NCBI GenBank assembly: GCA_016875535.1
Contig: VGPF01000010.1
Coordinates: 1 to 53,577 of the forward strand
Reading direction: 5' to 3'
From: Chloroflexota bacterium
GTDB lineage: Bacteria > Chloroflexota > Dehalococcoidia > SHYB01
Length of the DNA stretch: 53,577 bases
How positions within the stretch are numbered: the first letter of the stretch is position 1; each line of letters starts with the position of its first letter. Of the stretch, positions 32,544 to 40,038 are shown piece after piece. Below the pieces are notes generated by a model, which saw only the letters and a list, made by a program, of their open reading frames with translations, did not search any database and was not told the origin of the DNA. A program made the translations under genes and the position numbers.

Positions 32544-33788
32544 CTAGATGACGCCGTCCTTCCTCAGCTTCGCAAGCTCACCCGCGGAGAGGCCGAGGAT
32601 GCTGCCGAAGATCTCCCGATTGTGCTGGCCGAGCAAGGGCGCCGGACGGCGCAGTCTCCAGGGGCTATTGGGCATGATGAAGGGCCTGCCCGGATATTCC
32701 AGCTTGCCAGCCACGGGGTGGTTGATCGCCGGAAAGAAGCCCCTGGCGCGGTAGTACGGGTCGTTGAAGAACTGGCCGGGGGACATCACGGGGGCGGTGG
32801 CGAGTCCCGCGCGCTGGGAATCCCTCCACACGGTATAGAGGTCGCGCTCAAGGGTCCAGGGAAGAAGGTACTCATTGTTGAATCGGTCTATTGCCTGGGG
32901 GCTTACGCCGCGCTCGTAATCCACGAAGTCCGGGTCGTTCGCGAGTTCCGGCTTGCCCACCATCTCAGCGACGCGGGAGAAACGGTTGATGCCGGACCAG
33001 AAGCAGATATAGCCATCGGCGCAGGGGAAGATGCCGAAGGCCAGGCCCGTGGCATCGCTATGGCGCTTGGTGACGACGCCGGTGTATTCATAGTTCAGCA
33101 TGTAGATGCTGCGGCGGTCCTGGTTGCCGGCTTGGGTCTCAAAGACGGAGACGTCCAGGTAATCGCCGAAGCCATCGAATTCGCGGCGGAAGAGGGCCGT
33201 CACGGTGGCGAAGCAGGCGTTCTGACCCGTCTGGTACATGCCGATGTTGCCGCCGAGCTTCACCGGCGGCCTGTCCGGATAGCCGGTGGAGTGCAGCTGG
33301 CCGCCGATGCCGTACTCAATGAGCTCATTGGCCTTGAAGTCACGATAGGGGCCGGTCTGTCCAAAGTTCGAGATGGAGGTCATCACGATGTTCGGCGCGG
33401 TCTTGTGGAGCTCCTCGTAATGCAGGCCTAAGCGCTCCATAGTCCCCGGGCTGAAGCTCTCCACAATAGCATCCGCACTCTTCAACAGTTCCAGGAAGAT
33501 CTGTCGGCCCTGGTACTGTTTCAGATCCAGGGTCACGCCGAACTTGTTGGTGTTCAGGTAGAGGAAGGGGCCGCATCTCTCCGGGTGGGGGACATCATGG
33601 AGGAACGGCCCCACATGGCGCAGGCCATCGCCTGTGCCTGGGCGCTCGATCTTGATGACATCCGCGCCGTAATCGGCGAGGAGCTTGGTGCAGAACGGCC
33701 CGGCGATGTAATGAGTCAGGTCAAGGACGCGAAGGCCATGGAGAGGGCCGGGGGCCGCCCGCGCCTGTTTTTGCGCGGAGCCGGTCAT
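32544..33788 (-). CDS. Type III CoA-transferase, CaiB/BaiF family (type-1 subunit)
   Basis: A 414-residue CoA-transferase homologue. The frame can begin at GTG 33800, but ATG 33788 makes the classic ATGA overlap with the upstream hydratase stop and is preferred. GLRVLDLTHYIAGPFCTKLLADYGADVIKIERPG is followed by GPFLHDVPHPE and YLNTNKFGVTLDL, the type-1 pattern shared with 21726-22991 and the first half of 42299. Also seen are NFGQTGPYRDFK and the C-terminal PLLGQHNREIFG. Confidence 0.92.
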   Translation of the reverse strand: MTGSAQKQARAAPGPLHGLRVLDLTHYIAGPFCTKLLADYGADVIKIERPGTGDGLRHVGPFLHDVPHPERCGPFLYLNTNKFGVTLDLKQYQGRQIFLELLKSADAIVESFSPGTMERLGLHYEELHKTAPNIVMTSISNFGQTGPYRDFKANELIEYGIGGQLHSTGYPDRPPVKLGGNIGMYQTGQNACFATVTALFRREFDGFGDYLDVSVFETQAGNQDRRSIYMLNYEYTGVVTKRHSDATGLAFGIFPCADGYICFWSGINRFSRVAEMVGKPELANDPDFVDYERGVSPQAIDRFNNEYLLPWTLERDLYTVWRDSQRAGLATAPVMSPGQFFNDPYYRARGFFPAINHPVAGKLEYPGRPFIMPNSPWRLRRPAPLLGQHNREIFGSILGLSAGELAKLRKDGVI

Positions 33789-34591
33789 CGCAGACGCCAC
33801 TTGGGCTTGTCCTTCCTTGCCAGCTTCTCATGCAACTGCTTGAGCGCTTCCGGAGTGTTGCCCACGCGCGGGTAGAGCTCGCCAAGCTCCAAGGCCTGCT
33901 TGCGGCCCACATCCAGGCCGCTCCAGATGGCCTTCACGGTGCCCTGCACGGCGATGGGGGGGTGGGAGGCGATGCTGGCCGCCAGGCGCTCCGCGGCGGG
34001 CATCAGCTCTGCCTGTAGCACCACTTCGCTCACCAGGCCGATCTCGTAAGCGCGTTTGGCGCTCACGCGCTCATCGCCGCCGACAAGCGCTATGCGGAGG
34101 ACTTCGCCCAGGGGGACGCGCCGCGTGAGGCCGATGGGCTCCAACGCCGTGACGAGGCCGTAGGAGACGTGGGTATCGAAGAAGGTGGCGCCCTCCGAGG
34201 CGATGACGATATCGCTATCGTAGATGAAGTAGAAGGCCCCGGCATTGCAGAGGCCGTTGACAGCGGTGATGACCGGCTTCCAGACGCCGTTCTGCTTGGA
34301 GGTGAGGCGCGCTCCCGCATCCTCATGATGCCAGGGGTCGCGCTCCTTCTTCGCTTTGGTCTCCGGGTCCTCGCCATCCTTCAAGTCCACGCCGCTGCAG
34401 AAGGCCTTATCGCCTGCGCCGGTGAGGATGACCACACGAACGTCCTCGTCTTCCTTCACCATCTGCCAGGCCGCCTTCAGCTCGCGCTGCATCGTCCTAT
34501 CAAAGGCGTTCAGGGCGTCCGGGCGGTTGAGGACGATCAAGGCACGATGGTTGGCCTTCTCGTAAATGAGAGTGCTAAACTTGGCGCTCAC
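33785..34591 (-). CDS. Enoyl-CoA hydratase/isomerase family protein
   Basis: A 268-residue crotonase-fold enzyme and first gene of the large minus-strand operon. It begins at GTG 34591 with GGAGG 6 nt upstream. The oxyanion segments are DKAFCSGVDL at about 61-70 and NGLCNAGAFYFIY at about 114. The catalytic region reads DTHVSYGLVTALEPIGLTRRVPLG, retaining a Glu (LEP) but not the usual ExxxG spacing. Actinobacterial relatives often lie in steroid or terpenoid clusters. The hydration or isomerisation substrate is unknown. Confidence 0.9.
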   Translation of the reverse strand: MSAKFSTLIYEKANHRALIVLNRPDALNAFDRTMQRELKAAWQMVKEDEDVRVVILTGAGDKAFCSGVDLKDGEDPETKAKKERDPWHHEDAGARLTSKQNGVWKPVITAVNGLCNAGAFYFIYDSDIVIASEGATFFDTHVSYGLVTALEPIGLTRRVPLGEVLRIALVGGDERVSAKRAYEIGLVSEVVLQAELMPAAERLAASIASHPPIAVQGTVKAIWSGLDVGRKQALELGELYPRVGNTPEALKQLHEKLARKDKPKWRLR

Positions 34592-34667
34592 AGGGCCTCC
34601 ATCGCACGCAGTCTTTCAGGAAAAACTGGGGACTGAGGAACGATTCCCCTCTGGCGAACGTGAGGTC

Positions 34668-34696
34668 ATTCTATCTTTGGCCGATATTGTTTTCAA
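34668..34696 (-). promoter_or_regulatory. Promoter of the 34591-27772 operon
   Basis: The minus strand reads TTGAAA (34696-34691), 17 nt, TAGAAT (34673-34668). Its -35 overlaps the -35 of the divergent plus-strand promoter, and the shared element ATCGGCCAA lies in its spacer. Confidence 0.68.
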
Positions 34697-34705
34697 GTAT
34701 ATATA
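34677..34705 (+). promoter_or_regulatory. Shared composite element TTGGCCGAT-(8)-CAA-(1)-TATATAT, copy A
   Basis: TTGGCCGAT (34677-34685), eight variable bases, CAA, one base, TATATATA (34698-34705). The same layout recurs at 38880-38908. It could be a promoter (TTGGCC-17-TATATA) or an operator lying across the two divergent promoters. Confidence 0.6.
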
Positions 34706-34718
34706 GGTGAGTTATACT
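34690..34718 (+). promoter_or_regulatory. Promoter of the thiolase-like/MFS operon
   Basis: TTTTCA (34690-34695), 17 nt, TATACT (34713-34718), ending 37 nt before ATG 34756, which has GAAGGAG upstream. The same two hexamers and spacing occur in front of the right-hand binding-protein gene (52386-52414). Confidence 0.62.
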
Positions 34719-34755
34719 ACCGGCCGTCCTGGCCTGTTTTGAAGGAGTTGAGCGG

Positions 34756-35919
34756 ATGTCCACGCTGCACAAGAAGGCTGCCATCGCCGGTGTCTACGAG
34801 TATCCCCGCAGGCGCGCCCCCGACCGCACGGTATGGCAGATCCAGGCGGAATCGGCCGCGATGGCCTTGGCGGAGTCCGGGCTGACTATCAAGGACGTGG
34901 ATGGGTTCATGAACGCGGACAGCTACTCCTCCATGTATATGGCCGAGTACTTGGGCCTCAATCCGAAGGTGATGGACAATACGCAAGTCGGCGGCTCCTC
35001 CTTCCTGCTGCATACGACGCGCGCGGCCGCGGCCATCGCCGCGGGCATGTGCGAAGTGGTGCTGATCACCTACGGCAGCACGGCCCTTTCCCAGGGCAGC
35101 GCCATCGGCACCGGGGGGTTCCGCAAGCAGACGGTGGACCCTAGGCCGGATAGCTTCGAGGCGCCCTACGGCACCATCCTGGCGGCGCTCTATGCCAATG
35201 TGGCATCCCGGCATATGCACCAGTACGGGACCACGAGCGAACAGCTGGCGGAGATCGCCGTGACGACGCGCCGCCATGCGGGCATGAACCCTACCGCCAT
35301 GTATCGGGATCCCATCACGGTGCAAGACGTCCTTAGCTCGCGCATGATCGCCTCGCCTTTGCACATGCTGGACTGCTGCGTCATCTCGGATGGCGGCGGC
35401 GCGGTCATCGTCACCAGCCCTTCGCGGGCCAAGAGCCTCAAGACCAAGCCCGTCTGGCTTCTGGGCTCGGGGGAAGGCTATGCCCACCTGAGCAGCGGCC
35501 ACCGCGATTTCACCACCATCGCGGCGGCGCAGTCGGGTCCGCACGCCATGGCTATGGCTGGGGTGAAGCACAAGGACATTGACCTGGCGATGGTCTACGA
35601 CTCCTTCACGATCACGGCGCTGACGACGCTGGAGGACCTGGGCTTCTGCAAGAAGGGCGAAGGCGGCAGCTTTGTCCAGGGCGGGCGGCTTGCCGTTGAT
35701 GGCGACCTGCCCATGAACACGGACGGAGGAGGGCTCTCTTCGAACCATCCAGGGATGCGCGGCATCTTTCTGATCATCGAAGCTGTGAAGCAGCTGCGGG
35801 GCGATTTCAAGGGCACCCCCAGGCAGGTGAAGAACTGTAAGATCGCCATCTGCCACGGCACGGGCGGCAACTTGGGCTCGCGGCATAGCGGCGTGACCCT
35901 GGTGCTGGGGGCCGACTAA
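34756..35919 (+). CDS. Thiolase-superfamily protein lacking the nucleophilic Cys
   Basis: A 387-residue SCP2-thiolase/Ltp-type protein. The nucleophile region reads QVGGSSFLLH (Gly80 aligned to Cys83 of the thiolase at 28601). It keeps MVYDSFTITALTTLEDLGFCKKGEGG and NTDGGGLSSNHPG, as well as a late Cys (ICHGTGG). It resembles 20570-21712 in pattern but has no DUF35 gene next to it; the DUF35 protein at 20133 or the fused module at 29813 could serve in trans. Expected activities are aldol cleavage or a non-Cys CoA reaction. It heads a two-gene operon with an MFS transporter. Confidence 0.88.
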   Translation: MSTLHKKAAIAGVYEYPRRRAPDRTVWQIQAESAAMALAESGLTIKDVDGFMNADSYSSMYMAEYLGLNPKVMDNTQVGGSSFLLHTTRAAAAIAAGMCEVVLITYGSTALSQGSAIGTGGFRKQTVDPRPDSFEAPYGTILAALYANVASRHMHQYGTTSEQLAEIAVTTRRHAGMNPTAMYRDPITVQDVLSSRMIASPLHMLDCCVISDGGGAVIVTSPSRAKSLKTKPVWLLGSGEGYAHLSSGHRDFTTIAAAQSGPHAMAMAGVKHKDIDLAMVYDSFTITALTTLEDLGFCKKGEGGSFVQGGRLAVDGDLPMNTDGGGLSSNHPGMRGIFLIIEAVKQLRGDFKGTPRQVKNCKIAICHGTGGNLGSRHSGVTLVLGAD

Positions 35920-35950
35920 GTGACGGCATGCTGCGGATGGTGACCCTACC

Positions 35951-37240
35951 GTGACAGAGACCGCAGCTACAGAGCCGAAGGCGCCCCGGGCCGATTGGCA
36001 CTGGCTCTTCGGCATCATGACGGCCCTGCTGGCCGCCGCGCTCCCCATGTCCGCCTATTCCGCCTCCTTGGCCATCATCCAGGAGGAGTGGGGGATGACG
36101 AACAGCCAGGCGGGGCTGGTCAATAGCGCCACGGCTGTCGGCTCCGTCATCGCCGCCCTGGTCATCGCGCCCATGACCGACCGCCTGCGCGCCGATCGCG
36201 TGCTGATTACGGCCGGGCTCTCCGCCGCGCTCGCGCAGATACTTTTCCCCCTGGTGGCGCACAATTTCGGCGTCGCGATGACGCTGCGCTTCTTTGTGGG
36301 CCTTAGCATCTCCGGCATCTACGTCACTGGGACGCGCGTGGTTGCAGAGCGCTTCGCCCTGGCGGGACGGGGGACGGCGACGGGCCTCTATGTGACGACT
36401 TTCTATCTGGGCTCGGGACTCTCCTTCACGCTCATCGGCGCCTTCATCCCGTTGCTGGGCTGGCGCGGCGCGACCACGCTCTTCGCCGGGCTCTCCTTCC
36501 TCACGCCCATCGTGCTCTACCTTATCCTGCGCGGCTACCGCCCGTCAGGAGTGCGCGATACCCGGGCCACGCTGGACCTGAGCGTGCTGAAGAGCAAGCC
36601 CGCGAGCGTCATGATCTTCGGCTATTTCATGCACTCCATCGAGCTTTCACACCTGCGCACCTGGCTCACACCCTTCCTGGCCTTTGTCCTTGTCGCCTAT
36701 GGCGGCTTCGAATCGGAGCATGCCGCCGCCCGCGCGGCCGTCATCTTCGGCATCTGGAACATCGTGGGGGCGGCGGCGCCTTTCCTGGGAGGCGTCCTTT
36801 CCGACCGGGTGGGCCGTTTGCGCGCCGCCATCGCCCTGTGCGCCCTGAGCGCCGCCTGCTCCATGACGATGGGATGGATCGGCGGCGCGCCCTGGGCGAT
36901 GGTCCTTGCTCTGAGTCTGGTCTACACCATCACCACCGGCGCGGACTCCGCCATCTACACCACCAGCGTCACGGAGGTTGCGATCCCCGGCAAGATGGGC
37001 TCCACGCTGGCGGTGCACGGCTTCTTCGGCTTTGCGGCAGGCATCGTCTCGCCCGCCCTTTTCGGCGGCCTTCTTGATATCACCGGGCGAGAAAGCCTGA
37101 CGGGCTGGGGGCTCGGCTTCGCGACTGCCGGCATCGGCGGGCTGCTGGCTGTGCTGGCGATGCTGTGGCTGATGCGCATCCCCGCCGCCTACGCCGCCAT
37201 CGAGGCGCGGACGAGCCGCGCCCGGCAAGCCGCTCACTAG
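35951..37240 (+). CDS. MFS transporter
   Basis: A 429-residue twelve-helix transporter, starting at GTG 35951, 31 nt after the thiolase-like gene. Between helices 2 and 3 is the MFS loop APMTDRLRADRVL, a weakened form of GxxxDRxGRR; the second half has GGVLSDRVGRLRAAIAL. Charged residues lie in the central loop. It resembles the cyanate/aromatic-acid type of MFS proteins. As partner of a CoA-dependent enzyme it may import the acid that is then activated. Its stop lies only 2 nt from the stop of the convergent gene on the other strand. Confidence 0.92.
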   Translation: MTETAATEPKAPRADWHWLFGIMTALLAAALPMSAYSASLAIIQEEWGMTNSQAGLVNSATAVGSVIAALVIAPMTDRLRADRVLITAGLSAALAQILFPLVAHNFGVAMTLRFFVGLSISGIYVTGTRVVAERFALAGRGTATGLYVTTFYLGSGLSFTLIGAFIPLLGWRGATTLFAGLSFLTPIVLYLILRGYRPSGVRDTRATLDLSVLKSKPASVMIFGYFMHSIELSHLRTWLTPFLAFVLVAYGGFESEHAAARAAVIFGIWNIVGAAAPFLGGVLSDRVGRLRAAIALCALSAACSMTMGWIGGAPWAMVLALSLVYTITTGADSAIYTTSVTEVAIPGKMGSTLAVHGFFGFAAGIVSPALFGGLLDITGRESLTGWGLGFATAGIGGLLAVLAMLWLMRIPAAYAAIEARTSRARQAAH

Positions 37241-37242
37241 GC

Positions 37243-38259
37243 CTATGGCATCACTTTGGTGATGGGCGGCACGCCGACGATCGTGGGCAGGAAGGTGGAG
37301 TGATAGCCTGCGATGCCGCCGGCGACCAGGATAGGCAGGCGTGCGGGACGTTCGTCCGCCTTGCCGCCGGTGAGGCATGTGGGCGCATTGATGCGCGATT
37401 CCGCCCCGTAGACCGGCTTGAAGTCAACACGTTTGAAGAGCTCTTCCCGGATGCGGTGTTTGTCCCATCCTCGGCCTGCGAAGATCTTGGCGTGGATAGG
37501 GCAGAGTAAGAGCACCGGCAGGCCGCCGTCCTGGTGGTAGGCGGTGGCGTAGCCCTCGATATATTTCATGCATGCCGCGATGTTGTTGATCAGGTCTTCC
37601 GGATTAACCTTGATGACGCGATAGAAGATCGGCACGGTGCCGGTGACGGCGAAGGCCGTGACGGCGCTTTGCCCTGCGGCGGTCCCCTGTTCTCTTGCGT
37701 ATGTCTCCCAAGGGCTCGCCCCTTCGCTCTCAGCGAAGCACATGCCCTGCCGCCCGGGGGATCCGTGGGCGCTCTTGCTCACCGCGCTAGGCGAAGCGCC
37801 CCCGATGTTCAGGAGAATGAGTCGCAAGGCCCGGCCGATCGTCGCATTCGCGCGCGCACCTGAGGCAAAGAGGTCGTGGCCGCTGCTCAGCCCGATCTTC
37901 TCCGTCATAGGGCCGCTGACGACGATCATGGGGGCATAGGGGGCCGTCCACGGCGCGATGCGGTCCAGCTGGAAATTCGGGTCGGCGACCGCAGAGACGG
38001 CGGCGCAGACAACGGGCATGTATCCGGGTAAGCAGCCTGCCATGACTGCGTTGACGGCCACCTTTTGCACAGTGGCACGCCCGCGGCGCGGCCCGATGAA
38101 GCCGAGGGTGTGATCGCCGGGGCGGCCTGACGCGGCAATCATCGCCTGGACGCGATCAGGCGTTGGGGGAACGATGGGCAGACCATCGGTCCAACCGCGC
38201 CGGTAGAGGTCTTCGTAGGCGCTCTCCTGGGAGGTCGCGAGTGGTTTTTCGGAGGTCAT
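37243..38259 (-). CDS. Conserved protein of unknown function, co-encoded with a UGSC-type protein
   Basis: A 338-residue soluble protein without a signal peptide. Distinctive segments are LYRRGWTDGLPIVPPTPDRVQAMI (about 18-41), VNAVMAGCLPGYMPVVCAAV (about 70), FASGARANATIGRALRLILLNIGG (about 130-153), and a late LLLCPIHAKIFAGRGW. I have the impression of having seen this N-terminal signature in uncharacterised proteins often paired with UGSC-family genes, but cannot name the family. Conserved Cys residues in CLPGYMPVVC suggest redox or thiol chemistry, which is speculative. It is 35 nt downstream of the UGSC-type gene. The ATG at 38259 has no clear ribosome site. Confidence 0.72.
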   Translation of the reverse strand: MTSEKPLATSQESAYEDLYRRGWTDGLPIVPPTPDRVQAMIAASGRPGDHTLGFIGPRRGRATVQKVAVNAVMAGCLPGYMPVVCAAVSAVADPNFQLDRIAPWTAPYAPMIVVSGPMTEKIGLSSGHDLFASGARANATIGRALRLILLNIGGASPSAVSKSAHGSPGRQGMCFAESEGASPWETYAREQGTAAGQSAVTAFAVTGTVPIFYRVIKVNPEDLINNIAACMKYIEGYATAYHQDGGLPVLLLCPIHAKIFAGRGWDKHRIREELFKRVDFKPVYGAESRINAPTCLTGGKADERPARLPILVAGGIAGYHSTFLPTIVGVPPITKVMP

Positions 38260-38294
38260 AGCGGGTGCTGTCTAGAAGCGTCTATCCAAACGCA

Positions 38295-38822
38295 TCAGTC
38301 TTTCGCAAGGGCATCAACGATCTTTACGTAGGAGGCATCGGCAAGCGTAACCACGGCATCTTCCTTCAACTCTTCAAACGGGTGGGGCACGATAACCATC
38401 TTGAGCGCGGGCCATCCCTCTGCCGCCGCCGTCGCCTTTGCGATGCCTGCAAACTCGTCGGTCACGATGCTCACCGTGGGAATACCCTTCTCTTCAAGCT
38501 CGATGGCGTCATAGACCGTCCAGGGGGAAGTTCCCCAACAGGCGCCAAGGCCGACGATCGCCCACTGTACCTGGCTCGTGAACGTGCGCCATTCCTCAAG
38601 CTTGGCATCGCGCCGCTCAGTGAAGGTGCCGCCTACGCGAAGGATGGGCTGGAGTTCGTGCTCCTGCATGAGCCGCCGTTCGATGCGGGCTGTGAACGTA
38701 TCGAAGTTGGGCCATTGCCGGCGGATGCCGCCCCGCGTTCCGCGGAGGTCTCTCCGCGCAGCGAGGGCGTGCGAGGCGCCGGGCCCGTCCGATGTGGGGT
38801 CGAGAACGTGGATTGTGATCAT
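38295..38822 (-). CDS. UGSC-family protein, cysteine form
   Basis: A 175-residue protein with the layout of the UGSC (seleno)protein family: N-terminal VLDPTS, a central hydrophobic strand ending GLGACWGTSPWTVYD, then a GIPTVSIVTDEF segment and VIVPHPFEEL. Family members carry Sec in GDUGSCTS; here the aligned residues are Cys95-Trp-Gly-Thr, so Sec is replaced by Cys and the second Cys is missing. There is no in-frame TGA at this point. Function is unknown; the partner gene follows immediately. Confidence 0.82.
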   Translation of the reverse strand: MITIHVLDPTSDGPGASHALAARRDLRGTRGGIRRQWPNFDTFTARIERRLMQEHELQPILRVGGTFTERRDAKLEEWRTFTSQVQWAIVGLGACWGTSPWTVYDAIELEEKGIPTVSIVTDEFAGIAKATAAAEGWPALKMVIVPHPFEELKEDAVVTLADASYVKIVDALAKD

Positions 38823-38846
38823 GGGCTAGCGCCTCGGTACAGCAGA

Positions 38847-38876
38847 TTGACACTTAGAAGTTGAGACCAATATAAT
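38847..38876 (+). promoter_or_regulatory. Near-consensus promoter of the LLM-dehydrogenase-CoA-transferase operon
   Basis: TTGACA (38847-38852), 18 nt, TATAAT (38871-38876). Both hexamers are perfect consensus. Transcription would start near 38883, inside copy B of the shared element, giving a leader of about 90 nt before ATG 38974. Confidence 0.82.
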
Positions 38877-38879
38877 CCC

Positions 38880-38908
38880 TTGGCCGATGCCTCACCCAAC
38901 TATATATC
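38880..38908 (+). promoter_or_regulatory. Shared composite element TTGGCCGAT-(8)-CAA-(1)-TATATAT, copy B
   Basis: TTGGCCGAT (38880-38888), eight variable bases, CAA, one base, TATATAT (38901-38907). It lies over the predicted transcription start of the plus-strand operon and in the divergent gap before the UGSC-type gene, where a repressor would block initiation. Confidence 0.6.
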
Positions 38909-38973
38909 TAGCGCCTGTAGGCAAGTCAAGGGCGCAGCCCTCTTGCGTGTAAGCCTCTCGCCTGGAGCTATCC

Positions 38974-39990
38974 ATGAAGTACGCCTTGCGTCTCGACGAT
39001 AAGAGCATGCCCCATATGATCGAGCGCGCGAAGCGCGCCGAGGCGGCGGGTTTTGAGGCGCTTTTCGCGGGAGAGCTTGCCGGCACCCCCTACGTGAACT
39101 GCGCCGCGGTCGCCGGGCATACGACGACCATCAAGCTAGGCACCGGTGTCGCGTACGCCTTCGTGCGCAGTCCCATGACGACGGCGCTGACTGCGCTGGA
39201 CCTCGATCGGCTTACGGACGGGCGCTTCATCCTTGGCCTCAGCACCAGCCTGCCGCGGCTCATCGAAAACTGGCACAACATGCCGTACGGCAAGCCGATC
39301 CCGCACATCAAAGAGTATCTGCAGGTGACGCGCCTCATCATGGAGAACGCCCACAAGATGCGGCCGATCCAGTTCAACGGTGAATACTACAAGACCAACA
39401 TTGTGGGGTATATGCGCCCGTGGCGTCCGGTGCGCGAGAAGATGCCGATCCTTCTCGGCGCGGTAGGGCCCGGCATGATCAAGACGGCCGGTGAGGTTGC
39501 CGATGGACTCATCGCCCACCCGGTCTATACGCTCAAATATATCAAGGAAGTCATGCAGCCGAAGCTTGCCGAGGGAATGGCGAAAGGCGGCAAGGAACGG
39601 AAGGACTTTTTCGTCTGGCTCTATGTGGACGTGCTTATCGGCAATGATAAGAAGACCCTTCTGGAGATCGCGCGCGGCACGCCAGCCTTCTACGCCACCG
39701 TGCGCTCCTATGAGCCGTTCTTTGCCCTCCACGGCTTCCAACAGCAGGCGCAGCAGATCCAGCAGATCTTCCGTGAGAACAAGGGGTTCTCGCCGAAGAT
39801 GAATGCGGCTGTGACCGATGAGATGGCTGAGACGTTCGTGGCGATGGGCACGGCGGATGAGGTGCGCAGGAAGATCGCCGAGTATGGCCAGTATGCCGAC
39901 GGCATCATCTTGCAGACGCCGACCCAGGCCATGAAGCGCGCCGACGCCCTCCCGTACGAGAACGCCCTCTTTGACGTCTTTGGGAAATAA
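38974..39990 (+). CDS. LLM-class flavin-dependent oxidoreductase (F420/FMN, luciferase-like)
   Basis: A 338-residue TIM-barrel flavin enzyme of the MER/luciferase-like family. Landmarks are IERAKRAEAAGFEALFAGE (N-terminus), TTTIKLGTGVAYAFVRSPMTTALTALDLDRLTDGRFILGLS (about 50-90) and PILLGAVGPGMIKTAGEVADGLIAHP (about 153-178, flavin-phosphate site). GGAG lies 7 nt before the ATG. The neighbouring gene 48 nt downstream is a paralogue. Members use reduced F420 or FMN for reductions or monooxygenations; no flavin reductase is encoded nearby, so F420 is the simpler guess. Confidence 0.9.
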   Translation: MKYALRLDDKSMPHMIERAKRAEAAGFEALFAGELAGTPYVNCAAVAGHTTTIKLGTGVAYAFVRSPMTTALTALDLDRLTDGRFILGLSTSLPRLIENWHNMPYGKPIPHIKEYLQVTRLIMENAHKMRPIQFNGEYYKTNIVGYMRPWRPVREKMPILLGAVGPGMIKTAGEVADGLIAHPVYTLKYIKEVMQPKLAEGMAKGGKERKDFFVWLYVDVLIGNDKKTLLEIARGTPAFYATVRSYEPFFALHGFQQQAQQIQQIFRENKGFSPKMNAAVTDEMAETFVAMGTADEVRRKIAEYGQYADGIILQTPTQAMKRADALPYENALFDVFGK

Positions 39991-40038
39991 CCGCCAAGCG
40001 GAGCGATCCGCCGCCGCGAAGAGATAAGGAAGAACGAC

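Noticed and set aside
38526-38540. Selenocysteine insertion in the UGSC-type gene
   Set aside because: The codon at the Sec position encodes Cys; there is no in-frame TGA and no need for a SECIS element.
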